A DNA stretch of 64,000 nt. It comes from Holzapfeliella floricola DSM 23037 = JCM 16512. GTDB lineage: Bacteria > Bacillota > Bacilli > Lactobacillales > Lactobacillaceae. The notes below the pieces were generated by a model, which had not been told where the DNA came from, ran no database searches, and worked only from the letters and a program-made list of their open reading frames with translations. Where the stretch lies: contig NZ_AYZL01000006.1 of NCBI RefSeq assembly GCF_001436605.1, positions 62,001-126,000 on the forward strand. The letters are read 5' to 3'. A program made the translations under genes and the position numbers. Positions 33,946 to 43,269 of this stretch are shown one piece after another; within the stretch, counting starts at the first letter, position 1, and every line of letters starts with the position of its first letter.

Positions 33946-34782
33946 ATGATGATTCCTAATTTTTCACTATATAATGATACCCAAATACCTGCATTAGGAT
34001 TTGGAACTTATAAATTAACACAAGAAGACGGTATACAAAGTATCAAGTCTGCTCTAGATTGTGGTTACCGATTAATTGATACAGCATACAACTATCAAAA
34101 TGAACGTGAAGTAGGTCAAGCTATCAAGCAAAGCGGTATTAATCGCCAAGAAATTCAAATTATTTCAAAATTACCCGGACGTTTTCAAAAATACGATGAT
34201 GCTAAGCAAGCAATTAAAACATCTCTTGAAAATCTTGATGTTGATTATATCGACTACTACTTAATTCACTGGCCTAATCCAAAACAAGGCCTTTACGTTG
34301 AAGCCTTCAAAGCATTACTTGATGCCAAAAAAGAGGGATTGATTAAAGAAGTTGGTGTTTGCAACTTTTTACCCGAGCACTTAACTAAATTAAAAGAAGA
34401 AACAGGCGTCTTTCCAGCTATTAATCAAATCGAACTACACCCTTATTTTTCACAGCCTGAACTTCGTGAATTCCATGAAGAAAATAATATCGTAACACAG
34501 GCGTGGAGTCCGTTACATCGAGCCGCTTTAGTAAGCGATGAACCTATTTTACAAGAGCTAGCAAAAAAATATGAAAAATCTATCTATCAAGTTATATTAA
34601 GATGGATTTTTCAATTAAATGTGGTTGCTATTCCAAAATCTAGTTCAAAAAATCGACAAGAACAAAACCAAAATATTTTTGATTTCAATCTATCGCCACA
34701 AGAAGTGACACGTATTTGTGAGCTAGACAGACCGGATGGTCGTCAAAAAAACCAAAATCCTGCAGTATATGAAGAATTTTAA
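33946..34782 (+). CDS. Aldo/keto reductase 1
   Basis: A 278-residue NADPH-dependent aldo/keto reductase: LIDTAYNYQNEREVG (catalytic Asp and Tyr), ISKLPG (Lys) and YYLIHWPNP (His) make the complete tetrad; AIPKSSSKNRQEQN is the NADP-binding end. It reduces aldehydes or ketones; the substrate is unknown. AAGGAG is followed by two in-frame ATGs (33946 and 33949). It is similar in fold to the gene at 37432 but clearly a different subfamily member. Confidence 0.92.
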   Translation: MMIPNFSLYNDTQIPALGFGTYKLTQEDGIQSIKSALDCGYRLIDTAYNYQNEREVGQAIKQSGINRQEIQIISKLPGRFQKYDDAKQAIKTSLENLDVDYIDYYLIHWPNPKQGLYVEAFKALLDAKKEGLIKEVGVCNFLPEHLTKLKEETGVFPAINQIELHPYFSQPELREFHEENNIVTQAWSPLHRAALVSDEPILQELAKKYEKSIYQVILRWIFQLNVVAIPKSSSKNRQEQNQNIFDFNLSPQEVTRICELDRPDGRQKNQNPAVYEEF

Positions 34783-34796
34783 TAACAAGGAGAAAC

Positions 34797-35765
34797 ATGT
34801 TGACTACTGATTTATATCCTAATGTCGCAGCTTTATTAACTGAAGTTGAAACATTATTAAAAGCAAAACTACTTATCAAAATCAACGATGATCATAAAGA
34901 TGGCTTAGACCCAGAAGCCTCATTCACTAAACCTATAAGCGCCAATACTTATGAAATCAATGTTCCAAAAAAAGAATTCATTAATTTTTGTGTCGCACAT
35001 GAGTTACTTCATCTTAAACAACACGGTCTTAATGTTGTAAGTTCTGGGTTAGCTTTTCCTTTGAATCAAGATAACTTATCTCAAGTTGTTAGTGAAGTTG
35101 GCGATTTTACAACAACCTGTGTTCTTCATCAAATCATAATACCAGATTTAAAAGATTTGGATGTCTTAACTTATGAAGTACAACAAGCTATCTTAACTCG
35201 CGTACTAGATGTTATCCCCCAAGAAAAGCCAACAGACAGTGCTTTTTTGAAATTGTCTCGCACTTTACAAATTTTGGATACTTTTATCTTTTGTGAAGGT
35301 TTCAAAACACGCAATACGACTTTACATCATACCTATCCATTAGCATTTGATGCTGCTGAAAAGCTTCTAAAAGCTATGCACAAAAACACAATTGACACCA
35401 ATCGTAAGTTGCGTGGAACCATCATCAAAGGTCTCAATGCTGTGACAGAATTTTACCAAAACATGGGTATTCAACTGCCTGCCTTAAATCAAACAATGAC
35501 TGTGTCACCTGTTTTATCAGAGCGACAACTCAACCACCAACATTTATCTCAACTATTTGAATTGTGGAATCCAAGTGAACTAATTAGCCAGCAAAACACC
35601 ACATACTTAGTTGGTATTGATAAAACTGATCAGCAGTCATCATTTGTTATCCAAAATATCGATATGAGCCCAGAAAATATGAAAGTGCTTTATCAGTTAT
35701 CACCAAAAGACTTCTTTACAAAGTTCAATATAAACTATTGTCTGCGCGACAATAGTACCTTATAA
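34797..35765 (+). CDS. Putative metallopeptidase-like protein with HELLH motif, unknown function
   Basis: A 322-residue protein that I cannot place in a known family. It contains FCVAHELLHLKQHG (HELLH at about 68-72), a zincin-type HExxH; there are no membrane helices and no signal peptide. The position resembles IrrE/ImmA-type zincins or a small cytosolic peptidase. The remainder is mostly helical. AAGGAG precedes the ATG, 14 bases after the reductase stop, suggesting co-transcription. Activity is inferred from the motif only. Confidence 0.7.
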   Translation: MLTTDLYPNVAALLTEVETLLKAKLLIKINDDHKDGLDPEASFTKPISANTYEINVPKKEFINFCVAHELLHLKQHGLNVVSSGLAFPLNQDNLSQVVSEVGDFTTTCVLHQIIIPDLKDLDVLTYEVQQAILTRVLDVIPQEKPTDSAFLKLSRTLQILDTFIFCEGFKTRNTTLHHTYPLAFDAAEKLLKAMHKNTIDTNRKLRGTIIKGLNAVTEFYQNMGIQLPALNQTMTVSPVLSERQLNHQHLSQLFELWNPSELISQQNTTYLVGIDKTDQQSSFVIQNIDMSPENMKVLYQLSPKDFFTKFNINYCLRDNSTL

Positions 35766-35798
35766 AAAAATCTTAGCTAAATTAGCTAAGATTTTTTT
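35764..35798. terminator. Bidirectional intrinsic terminator
   Basis: AAATCTTAGCTAA / TTAGCTAAGATTT palindrome with A/T runs, shared with the convergent rbsK. Confidence 0.9.
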
Positions 35799-36727
35799 AT
35801 TTTGGATTTAACTTCTTCTTCCGTCGGAATTGAATCAACTGCGCCCAATTTTTGAACAGCTAATGATGACGCAAAGTTTGCATATGAAATAGCCGATTCC
35901 AAATTAGAAAAACTAAAATCTAATTGTGATAGTAAAGCTCCAATAAAAGTGTCGCCAGCTGCTGTGGTATCAATTGCTTTAACCACATGTGCTTCAACAT
36001 TACCTGTTTGATTATTTTCACTGTTTGAGTAATATACTCCCAATTCGCCGAGTGTAATAATGACAACTTTGACTCCTTTTTGGTGAAAAAATTCTGCAGA
36101 ATCTCTTAGGGTTTGGTCATCTATAATTTTAATTCCTGTTAATTTTTCACTTTCAGTTTCGTTTGGAATAATAATATCAGTTAGTGAATATAAATGCTCA
36201 AAGTCTCCTTCAATAACAGGACCTGGGTTCAAAACTGTTTTAGATTGATTAGCTCTAGCCAAAACAAAGCTTTCTTCAATAGCAGCTAGTGGGACTTCAA
36301 ATTGAGCTAAAACAAAATCTGAATCCCGAATAACAGGCAAGCTGTCTTGTATCATTTCAGTGGTTAATAAACGATTAGCTTCACCAGATACCACAATAGA
36401 ATTTTGACCTGAACTTTGCAACAAAATATAAGCTTGTCCTGTATTTTCATTAGCCAGTTGCTTCACAAATCGTGTGTCTACGTTATTTTTTTGAAGCATT
36501 TTTTCAAACTGTTCGCCATATCTATCTTGCCCTAGACAGCCAATCATGGAAACTTGAGTACCATTTCTTGCACAAGAAACAGCCTGGTTAGAACCCTTAC
36601 CTCCAAAGGCATATGAAATAGATTTTTGGGTTTGGATCGTTTCACCGGCCTCCGGTAATTCCATGATTTGAAGTATCACATCCATATTTAAACTACCTAC
36701 CACAGCAATTGATTTTTTAGTCATCAT
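35786..36727 (-). CDS. rbsK: Ribokinase
   Basis: A 313-residue PfkB-family kinase: GSLNMDVILQ and GGKGSNQAVSCAR (ribose binding), NPGPV, IIPNETE and the C-terminal TTAAGDTFIGALL with the catalytic Asp. It phosphorylates ribose to ribose-5-phosphate and could feed the prs reaction. No ribose transporter lies next to it. AGAGGA precedes two in-frame ATGs (36727, 36724). It is downstream of lepB with a gap of about 18 bases, likely one operon. Confidence 0.92.
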   Translation of the reverse strand: MMTKKSIAVVGSLNMDVILQIMELPEAGETIQTQKSISYAFGGKGSNQAVSCARNGTQVSMIGCLGQDRYGEQFEKMLQKNNVDTRFVKQLANENTGQAYILLQSSGQNSIVVSGEANRLLTTEMIQDSLPVIRDSDFVLAQFEVPLAAIEESFVLARANQSKTVLNPGPVIEGDFEHLYSLTDIIIPNETESEKLTGIKIIDDQTLRDSAEFFHQKGVKVVIITLGELGVYYSNSENNQTGNVEAHVVKAIDTTAAGDTFIGALLSQLDFSFSNLESAISYANFASSLAVQKLGAVDSIPTEEEVKSKIKKS

Positions 36728-36745
36728 TTTATTCCTCTTTCGATA

Positions 36746-37267
36746 TTAAACTGTTTTAAAATCTTGAAATGGAAAAATCACGAATTTAACAACACTTTCC
36801 AAATTATCTGGAGTTATATAACCAAAAGAACGACTATCCAATGAATTACTACGGTTATCTCCCATCACAAAGTAGCACCCATATGGAACGTGTGCTCTAC
36901 CTGTGAAATCACCTAAAATAAAATCTTCTGTTTTAGCATCAGGAGTTAAGTATGGCTCTTTTGTTAACTGTCCATTGATATATAATTGATTATTTTTAAC
37001 CTGGATTGTGTCGCCACCAATACCGACAACCCTCTTGATATAGCGTAGTTGTGGATTATCTGGTGCTTTAATAACAACAATATCGCCACGATTTGGCTTA
37101 ATCATCTTTAAAGAGATAGTATATTGTCCGTCATACAATGTTTTTTCCATTGATTGCCCTTTTATAATACCGATATTGATGACTTGGGTAAACAAAAACC
37201 AGCAAAATATACCTAAAATCATAATTTCAAATCCCAATTTGAGCAAAAATTTCAAAAAAGAATACAC
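36746..37267 (-). CDS. lepB: Signal peptidase I
   Basis: A 173-residue type I signal peptidase with one N-terminal membrane helix (about 11-30), catalytic Ser39 in KGQSMEKTL, catalytic Lys78 in RYIKRVVGIGGD and the conserved GDNRSNSLDSRSFG box. It cleaves Sec signal peptides on the outer side of the membrane. It starts at a GTG, 7 bases after AGGTG; no ATG fits. Short single-helix form usual in Firmicutes. Confidence 0.93.
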   Translation of the reverse strand: MYSFLKFLLKLGFEIMILGIFCWFLFTQVINIGIIKGQSMEKTLYDGQYTISLKMIKPNRGDIVVIKAPDNPQLRYIKRVVGIGGDTIQVKNNQLYINGQLTKEPYLTPDAKTEDFILGDFTGRAHVPYGCYFVMGDNRSNSLDSRSFGYITPDNLESVVKFVIFPFQDFKTV

Positions 37268-37431
37268 AACTTTTCACCTACTTTATCAAGTTTATCCTAT
37301 CAACTTAATATGAAGTTTCCGTGATAAATAATTAAAATTTCTATAAATGCTTATCAATTCATAATTTTCATTTGAAATTATTTACCTAAAATGTTTTTAT
37401 AGAATTGAAAATATAAAGGAGGATTTTATTT

Positions 37432-38310
37432 ATGAGTTTCGATTTATCTACACGTATCACTTTAAATAATGGTACAAGTATTCCTCAAATGGGACTTGGT
37501 GTTTGGAAATCTAACAACACTCAAGCAAAAGAAGCAGTTATGCTAGGTTTAAAACATGGTTATGAAATGTTTGATACTGCTAAACAATATGGAAATGAAC
37601 GCGGTGTTGGTGAAGGTCTTGTTGAAGGACTTAAAGCTGTTGGTAAAACCCGCGAAGACATCTTTTTAACAACTAAAATTTTCGGTGGTGACCAAGGTTA
37701 CCAAGAAACACTTGACGCAATCGATGGTCAATTAGAACGTCTACAAACTGACTACGTTGATTTACTACTTGTTCACTGGCCTGTAACCGGTAAATACGTG
37801 GATACATGGCGTGCAGTTGAAGAAATCTACAAAGCTGGTAAAGCTCGTGCAATTGGTGTATCAAACTTTGATAACGAACGTATGCAAAACTTACTTGATC
37901 ACGCAACAATTATTCCAGCTGTTAACCAAATGGAATACAATCCACTAATTCAAGAACGTGACATTTTAGCATTCAACCAACAACATGGTATTCATTTACA
38001 AGCTTGGTCACCTCTTGGCGGTGGCGCTGTTTTAAATGACCCAGAACTAAAACAAATTGCTGATAAATACAACAAAACAGTTGCTCAAATTGTTTTACGT
38101 TGGAACTTCCAAAGCGGTATTATCACAATTCCTAAATCTGTTCATGAAGAACGTATCCAACAAAATGCTGACATCTTTGACTTTGAATTATCTGCTCAAG
38201 ATATGCAAAAATTATACAGCATGAACCAAGAAAAACGTTCACTTTGGTACAATGACTTTTCATGGGAAGGCGGCTCAATCAACGAAGCTGTTGAAGAATG
38301 GGGCGACTAA
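37432..38310 (+). CDS. Aldo/keto reductase 2
   Basis: A 292-residue aldo/keto reductase: MFDTAKQYGNERGVG, TTKIFGG, LLLVHWPVTG and TIPKSVHEERIQQNAD. The tetrad Asp, Lys and His are present, and the Tyr position is in KQYGNE (sequence reads AKQYGN where most have AxxYxN). AAAGGAGG precedes the ATG. Codon use is strongly biased toward preferred LAB codons, suggesting high expression. Monocistronic with its own terminator; substrate unknown. Confidence 0.92.
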   Translation: MSFDLSTRITLNNGTSIPQMGLGVWKSNNTQAKEAVMLGLKHGYEMFDTAKQYGNERGVGEGLVEGLKAVGKTREDIFLTTKIFGGDQGYQETLDAIDGQLERLQTDYVDLLLVHWPVTGKYVDTWRAVEEIYKAGKARAIGVSNFDNERMQNLLDHATIIPAVNQMEYNPLIQERDILAFNQQHGIHLQAWSPLGGGAVLNDPELKQIADKYNKTVAQIVLRWNFQSGIITIPKSVHEERIQQNADIFDFELSAQDMQKLYSMNQEKRSLWYNDFSWEGGSINEAVEEWGD

Positions 38311-38323
38311 ATAATTTATATTC

Positions 38324-38361
38324 AAAAAGAACATATCCGTTTTACGGATATGTTCTTTTTT
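38324..38361 (+). terminator. Intrinsic terminator of aldo/keto reductase 2
   Basis: AAAAAGAACATATCCG / CGGATATGTTCTTTTT arms around a 5-base loop. Confidence 0.92.
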
Positions 38362-38425
38362 CGCTGCTAAATATATTTTTATATATATAAATATAAAAAA
38401 GCTGATATTACAACTTTTTTAATTC

Positions 38426-38454
38426 TTGACATTTTTAGCAGCTAAGGTTAAAGT
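38426..38454 (+). promoter_or_regulatory. Promoter of the DUF262 gene with operator-like repeat
   Basis: TTGACA (38426-38431), 17-base spacer, TAAAGT (38449-38454). The spacer contains the near-palindrome TTAGCAGCTAA, and a matching GCTGCTAAA lies 70 bases upstream (38363-38371), facing the TTTAGCAGC at 38434-38442. The layout suggests a repressor that could loop the DNA. Confidence 0.55.
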
Positions 38455-38484
38455 TGTTTTATAAATACAAAGGAGAAAATTCAA

Positions 38485-39642
38485 ATGATATCAAACAAGC
38501 TAGAGCAAGGCTGCTCTTTTGATCCAACAAAACAAAGTCAAAGTAGTAATATATCCACTTTGAATCAACAAATAGATGACCTCACAATTGTCCTTCCCAT
38601 CTACCAAAGAAATCTAAGCTGGCCAGAATCAAAAATGGTAAGTCTTTTCAATTATCAGTTATTTGGTAAGGCACCAGTTGCCCCTATATCTTTCAACAAA
38701 CTGTCGTATGATAACAAAGTAAACCAAGTCGATCTTATTAACAGAGAAATTATTGATAGTAATAAACTCTCAAATGAAACTCTTTCCATAATTGATGGTC
38801 AACAACGTCTGGCTACAAACTATAAGGCCTATATAAATCACGAATCTGTTCAAAATATTGTACTCGATGCAAACCAAGGAAGGTTTAAATTAGTTAAAGA
38901 TAACTCAAAATATGATTATCAAATTCCTGTTGGTATCTTACTAAACAAAAATGAAGAGGAATTAACAAATTATTTAGACAATTCGGGATTTAAGTCATTT
39001 AAAGATATAAGTACTATAGCTAAAGTAAGAACAAAATTAACACAGTACAGTTATACTATACATATTGCTAATCGTATGATTGAAAAAGAACAAATCGAAT
39101 GGTTCGAGGTTCTAAATAATGCTGGTAGTAAGGTAACTGCATTGCAGATGGCTTTTGCCAAACTCGGATCTAATGATTTCGATATATATCGTGAATATGC
39201 TGAACCTTTTAGTAAAAAAATTGCGGAAATAGATATGGATAACTTATTTAAACCTTACACTACCAACGTTTCTTATCCTGTTGCCCTTTTAACACCAGAA
39301 CTAGAAGTTCATCTTAAAACTCCTCATTCTAATAACTTTTGTCCGATACCGTCTGATACAAAAGAAAAAAAACTAGCTCGATTAGATTCAAACACATTAA
39401 AAATGATTATAAATGAAACATTAAATGATTTAGACAAAGCCTTAGCTCTATTGAAAACAAAAAAGTTATACTCTAAAATTGATAGAATGGACTATATCCT
39501 TTATCTAGCGGGGTACTATGCTCATAATAAGTCAAAAAATGTAAATGAAGATTTGTTAGTAAATTGGGTTCTGACAACTAATTTTATTAATAAGACAAAT
39601 ACCGATAGACGAAATATTTTTTCCAATCTATTAAAATTATAA
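38485..39642 (+). CDS. Orphan DUF262 (GmrSD/ParB-like) protein
   Basis: A 385-residue protein with the two DUF262 hallmarks: LPIYQRNLSW (YQRxxxW, about residue 37) and LSIIDGQQRLATNY (about residue 95; the usual final Thr is Ala). DUF262 is the NTP-using N-terminal domain of the modification-dependent endonuclease GmrSD and of related phage-defence proteins. The C-terminal DUF1524 HNH nuclease half is absent, and no partner nuclease is adjacent. It may be a stand-alone regulator, a defence remnant or a partner of a distant protein. AAAGGAG precedes the ATG; the upstream 170 bases are AT-rich with repeats. No terminator seen. Confidence 0.78.
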   Translation: MISNKLEQGCSFDPTKQSQSSNISTLNQQIDDLTIVLPIYQRNLSWPESKMVSLFNYQLFGKAPVAPISFNKLSYDNKVNQVDLINREIIDSNKLSNETLSIIDGQQRLATNYKAYINHESVQNIVLDANQGRFKLVKDNSKYDYQIPVGILLNKNEEELTNYLDNSGFKSFKDISTIAKVRTKLTQYSYTIHIANRMIEKEQIEWFEVLNNAGSKVTALQMAFAKLGSNDFDIYREYAEPFSKKIAEIDMDNLFKPYTTNVSYPVALLTPELEVHLKTPHSNNFCPIPSDTKEKKLARLDSNTLKMIINETLNDLDKALALLKTKKLYSKIDRMDYILYLAGYYAHNKSKNVNEDLLVNWVLTTNFINKTNTDRRNIFSNLLKL

Positions 39643-39692
39643 CCATATATAAAAATTACGAAATCTAGTGCCTGTTAACAAATTTATAGGAG

Positions 39693-39866
39693 TTACCATT
39701 GTTCATGATTCCAGAGTCGACCATCTAATTCGCCTTCTGCTAAATCGTGACGCACTTCTAGTTGATGCTGAAATTGATTGAGATAACTCAATAATGCTCT
39801 TTTTTCGTAGTTGTTTTCGTTTTTTGTTGCTTCTTCAATAATGGCTTTCATCCAGTCATTCTTCAT
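39693..39866 (-). CDS. Small coupled protein (57 residues), unknown
   Basis: A 57-residue acidic/basic mixed protein (starts MKNDWMKAIIEEATKNEN, ends GRLWNHEQW) with no membrane helix or Cys. It is supported as a gene by a GAGGTGAAAG ribosome site 5-7 bases before its ATG and by an 11-base overlap with the upstream reductase gene, giving translational coupling. I do not recognise it. Confidence 0.65.
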   Translation of the reverse strand: MKNDWMKAIIEEATKNENNYEKRALLSYLNQFQHQLEVRHDLAEGELDGRLWNHEQW

Positions 39867-40554
39867 TATCTTTCACCTCATCTAATGCTTCACGTAAGTC
39901 TTTATAATCGGTTAGCTGTTCTTCTAAGGTATCGACAACTGCCTGCAGTTGGATTTTTGCATCTAATTCAATCGTTTGCTTGACTTTATTTAATAAATAC
40001 TGACCTTTATCAACAAAACTTGGATTAATTAATTCTACGTGAATCAAATAATCAACCAACAAATGGTATTGTTCTTGCTCATTTAAATAAGCAAATTGAT
40101 ACACAATAAACGGTGTTAAGTAATCAAATCCTAATTCATTTGCGAAAACCTGATAAGGTCTTAAAATTTCATTTAAACTAAATTGTGATTTTTTGCCGGG
40201 TTGAAAATCCTTTTGAGGTTGTCCTGTATTAATCACTAGAGATAAGCTTTTTGATTTCAATTGATTGACTTTTTTCAGCTCATTGATAAATCGATTAGTG
40301 AAAACATCGTCTTGCCATTTTTTAAGTGAGTAAGGTGCCAAATACCAATATAATGGAAATTGCAAAATGACATGATCAGCAGCTAAAATTTTTTCTTGAT
40401 GGTCAGCAACATTAAATTGCTGACTTGAATGAAGTTCTTCATCGAGAACCGTTATCTCAACATCTGCCTCTGCCAAAGCGAGTGTTGATTTGAAAAACTG
40501 TTGTGTCACAGAATTATTAACATCGGGGTGCGAAACAAAAATTTGGACTTTCAT
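39856..40554 (-). CDS. NAD(P)H-dependent oxidoreductase, flavodoxin-like fold
   Basis: A 232-residue flavoprotein of the NAD(P)H dehydrogenase (quinone)/KefF-like family: MKVQIFVSHPDVNNSVTQQF, then VILQFPLYWYLAPYSLKKWQDDVF and SLVINTGQPQKDF. Flavodoxin fold with FMN; it may reduce quinones or similar acceptors. A C-terminal extension of about 50 charged residues is unusual for the family. AGGAGG precedes the ATG at 40554; earlier in-frame codons lack a ribosome site. It overlaps the small gene at 39693. Confidence 0.87.
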   Translation of the reverse strand: MKVQIFVSHPDVNNSVTQQFFKSTLALAEADVEITVLDEELHSSQQFNVADHQEKILAADHVILQFPLYWYLAPYSLKKWQDDVFTNRFINELKKVNQLKSKSLSLVINTGQPQKDFQPGKKSQFSLNEILRPYQVFANELGFDYLTPFIVYQFAYLNEQEQYHLLVDYLIHVELINPSFVDKGQYLLNKVKQTIELDAKIQLQAVVDTLEEQLTDYKDLREALDEVKDNEE

Positions 40555-40629
40555 GGTGTTCCTCCTGGTTTTCGTTGACAATAATCTATTCTAAGGGTAT
40601 CATATGTAAGTAAATTTAATAAGAAATGC

Positions 40630-40792
40630 AATAGAGGTTGCGGTAATCACTAAATAATTGCGAGTGGGTAGCTCACATTGACCAATTGTAGCAGGATTTT
40701 CGCCGAAGAACATTAGCAGACTACACTGCTAGTCTTCTGGGCCTAGTCGACAGACGGCTAGGACTGTCTCAGTTTATCTGAGGAGTGCTATT
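40630..40792 (+). ncRNA. Lysine riboswitch (L box)
   Basis: The leader contains the L-box core pieces in order: ATAGAGGTTGCGG, GGGTAGCTCAC, TCGCCGAAGAAC, CTGGGCCTAGTC...GGCTAGGACTGTCTC, and a closing stem between AATAG (40630-40634) and CTATT (40788-40792). These match the known lysine riboswitch consensus. It is followed by an intrinsic terminator and then by an amino acid ABC transporter, the usual arrangement for a lysine-repressed uptake gene. Confidence 0.92.
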
Positions 40793-40830
40793 ATGTTATT
40801 TAATCACCAATAATTTATTTCATAATGCCT

Positions 40831-40862
40831 CAAAACCTTTATTATTTAAAGGTTTTTTTTAT
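40831..40862 (+). terminator. Riboswitch-controlled terminator
   Basis: AAACCTTT / AAAGGTTT arms followed by a run of Ts, 33 bases before the ATG of the ABC transporter gene and 40 bases after the lysine aptamer. Confidence 0.85.
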
Positions 40863-40894
40863 TGTGTAAATTTAAAAAATGAAGGAGTAATTTT

Positions 40895-42493
40895 ATGAAA
40901 AATCTGAAAGCTAACCCGCTGTTAACTTTCTTTTCCGCTATTATCATGCTTCTTGGATTAGCCGGTTTTTCCAGCAACCAAGTGCACGCTGAAGAAAGTG
41001 ATACCTTACGTGTCGGAATGGAGGCTAACTACCCACCCTACAACTGGACACAACAAGATGATTCTAATGGGGCTGTCAAAATTGACGGAGAATCACTTTA
41101 TGCCAATGGATATGACGTTCAAATGGCTAAAAAAATTGCCGCTGGACTTGGTAAAAAAAATGTTGTGGTTGCTAAAACCCAATGGGATGGATTACTTCCT
41201 TCTCTAACTTCTGGCAAAATCGATATGATTATCGCGGGTATGTCACCAACACCTGAACGTCGCCAAGCTATTGACTTTACAAACGCTTACTACACCTCAA
41301 ATATTGTAATGGTTGTGAATAGTACTGGCAAATACGCTAACGCAACTAACTTAGCTGACTTTAATGGTGCTAAGATCACAGGACAACTGGGAACTTTCCA
41401 TTATGATGCTATCGAACAAATTCAAGGTGCCATCAAAGAACCTGCTATGAAAGACTTTTCAGCAATGCGTGTGTCTCTTGAATCAAAAACTATCGATGGT
41501 TACGTTTCTGAAAAGCCGGAAGGCATTAGCGTTTCAAGTGCTAATCCAAATCTTAAAATGATTGAATTCAAAAGAGGACAAGGTTTCCATTTAGATCCTT
41601 CAGAAACACAAAGTGCAATTGGATTACGTAAAGGTGATTCAAATCTTGAAAAAGTTAACGAAATTCTAGCAACTATTCCCGAAGATGAACGTGATAAAAT
41701 GATGACAACAGCCGTTCACAGTCAGCCAAAACCTGCGACTGAAGGTAATTGGTTCATCAATATTTGGCAACAATATGGTGCTATGTTACTTCGTGGTACT
41801 GCTATGACAGTTTTCATTTCATTAATCGGAACTATCGTCGGTTTCTTCATTGGTTTGTTAGTTGGAATTATCAGAACGATTCCACTTGCTAAATCGCGTG
41901 GTAAACGTTGGACGACTAGAGTTGCTAGTTTCCTGGCTTCTGTTTATATCGAACTGTTCCGTGGAACACCGATGATTGTGCAAGCTGCTGTATTCTACTA
42001 CGGTGCTGCTCAAATGTTTGGGCTTAACTTAGACCGTACTTTAGCTGCTTTAATTGTTGTTTCAATTAACACAGGGGCTTACCTTTCTGAAATCATCCGT
42101 AGTGGGATTATTTCAACTGACGAAGGACAATTTGAAGCTGCAAGTGCTTTAGGAATGAATCACTTCCAACGAATGAGAAAAATCATTCTCCCTCAAGCTG
42201 TTCGTAACAGTTTACCTTCTGTTGCTAACGAATTCATCGTTAACATCAAAGATACTTCCGTCTTGAGCATCATCTCAGTTTCTGAACTATTCTTCACAGG
42301 TTCAACAATTGCTGGACAAAACTTCCAGTTCTTCCACACTTACCTAACAATTACATTTATTTACTTAGTTCTAACCTTTACAATTACACGTATCTTCAGA
42401 CTTATCGAAAAGAAATTAAATGGTCCTAAAGATTACAATTTAATGGCTAATCAAGAACAAGTGACTTCTAATTCAAGAGAGGTGAAAAACTAA
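40895..42493 (+). CDS. Lysine-regulated amino acid ABC transporter: binding protein fused to permease
   Basis: A 532-residue fusion. A signal peptide (about 1-32, cut near VHAEES) is followed by a family-3 solute-binding domain (about 37-275; [38 protein letters not shown]) and a HisM/GlnP-type permease (about 295-520; [60 protein letters not shown]). The lysine riboswitch upstream points to lysine (or basic amino acid) import. AAGGAG precedes the ATG; the stop overlaps the ATPase start (TAATG). Confidence 0.92.
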   Translation: MKNLKANPLLTFFSAIIMLLGLAGFSSNQVHAEESDTLRVGMEANYPPYNWTQQDDSNGAVKIDGESLYANGYDVQMAKKIAAGLGKKNVVVAKTQWDGLLPSLTSGKIDMIIAGMSPTPERRQAIDFTNAYYTSNIVMVVNSTGKYANATNLADFNGAKITGQLGTFHYDAIEQIQGAIKEPAMKDFSAMRVSLESKTIDGYVSEKPEGISVSSANPNLKMIEFKRGQGFHLDPSETQSAIGLRKGDSNLEKVNEILATIPEDERDKMMTTAVHSQPKPATEGNWFINIWQQYGAMLLRGTAMTVFISLIGTIVGFFIGLLVGIIRTIPLAKSRGKRWTTRVASFLASVYIELFRGTPMIVQAAVFYYGAAQMFGLNLDRTLAALIVVSINTGAYLSEIIRSGIISTDEGQFEAASALGMNHFQRMRKIILPQAVRNSLPSVANEFIVNIKDTSVLSIISVSELFFTGSTIAGQNFQFFHTYLTITFIYLVLTFTITRIFRLIEKKLNGPKDYNLMANQEQVTSNSREVKN

Positions 42494-43239
42494 TGGCTAA
42501 CCAAGACTCAATTATTAGTGTTCGTAACTTAGAGAAAAAATTTGGAAATCATCTTGTTTTAAAAGATATTTCACTAGATGTTACACCGGGTGAAGTTGTA
42601 ACCATTATTGGTTCTTCCGGTTCTGGTAAATCAACTTTACTAAGATGTTTAAACTTGCTTGAAGATCCAACTAATGGCGAAATTAACTTCAAAGGTGAAA
42701 ACATTTTAGGTAACGGTTTTGAAATTACCAAGTACCGCTCCAAAGTCGGCATGGTTTTTCAATCCTTTAACTTATTCAACAACTTAGACGTTCTTGAAAA
42801 CTGTATTGTAGGCCAAACGACTGTTCTTGGCCGTTCACGACAAGAAGCTGAAGAAATGGCTATGGAACAACTTAAAAAAGTTGGTATGGATCCTTACATC
42901 AAGGCAAAACCTGCTCAACTTTCAGGTGGACAAAAACAACGTGTTGCGATTGCTCGTGCCGTTTCAATGTCACCAGATGTCCTATTGTTCGATGAACCTA
43001 CCAGTGCGCTTGACCCTGAAATGGTTGAAGACGTGCTTGCTTCTATGAAAGCATTAGCACATACTGGTTTGACTATGATTCTGGTAACTCACGAAATGGC
43101 TTTTGCACGTGATGTTTCAGATCATGTTGTCTTTATGGACAAAGGTGTGGTGGCTGAAGAAGGCACACCAGAAAAAATCTTTAACAATCCAAAAGAAGCT
43201 CGTACAAAAGAGTTCTTAAAACGTTATTTGAACCAATAA
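42493..43239 (+). CDS. Amino acid ABC transporter ATPase (GlnQ/HisP type)
   Basis: A 248-residue polar amino acid ATPase: Walker [11 protein letters not shown]-loop VFQSFNLF, signature [15 protein letters not shown], Walker [15 protein letters not shown], switch His in LVTHEMAFA. It energises the preceding fused binding protein/permease; together they are a complete two-gene importer, probably for lysine given the riboswitch. Ends in a strong terminator. Confidence 0.94.
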   Translation: MANQDSIISVRNLEKKFGNHLVLKDISLDVTPGEVVTIIGSSGSGKSTLLRCLNLLEDPTNGEINFKGENILGNGFEITKYRSKVGMVFQSFNLFNNLDVLENCIVGQTTVLGRSRQEAEEMAMEQLKKVGMDPYIKAKPAQLSGGQKQRVAIARAVSMSPDVLLFDEPTSALDPEMVEDVLASMKALAHTGLTMILVTHEMAFARDVSDHVVFMDKGVVAEEGTPEKIFNNPKEARTKEFLKRYLNQ

Positions 43240-43269
43240 AAAAACACCGCTTCAAGCGGTGTTTTTTTA
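43237..43269. terminator. Bidirectional intrinsic terminator
   Basis: AAACACCGCTT / AAGCGGTGTTT with A/T runs; shared by the lysine-type ABC operon and the convergent HD phosphohydrolase gene. Confidence 0.92.
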
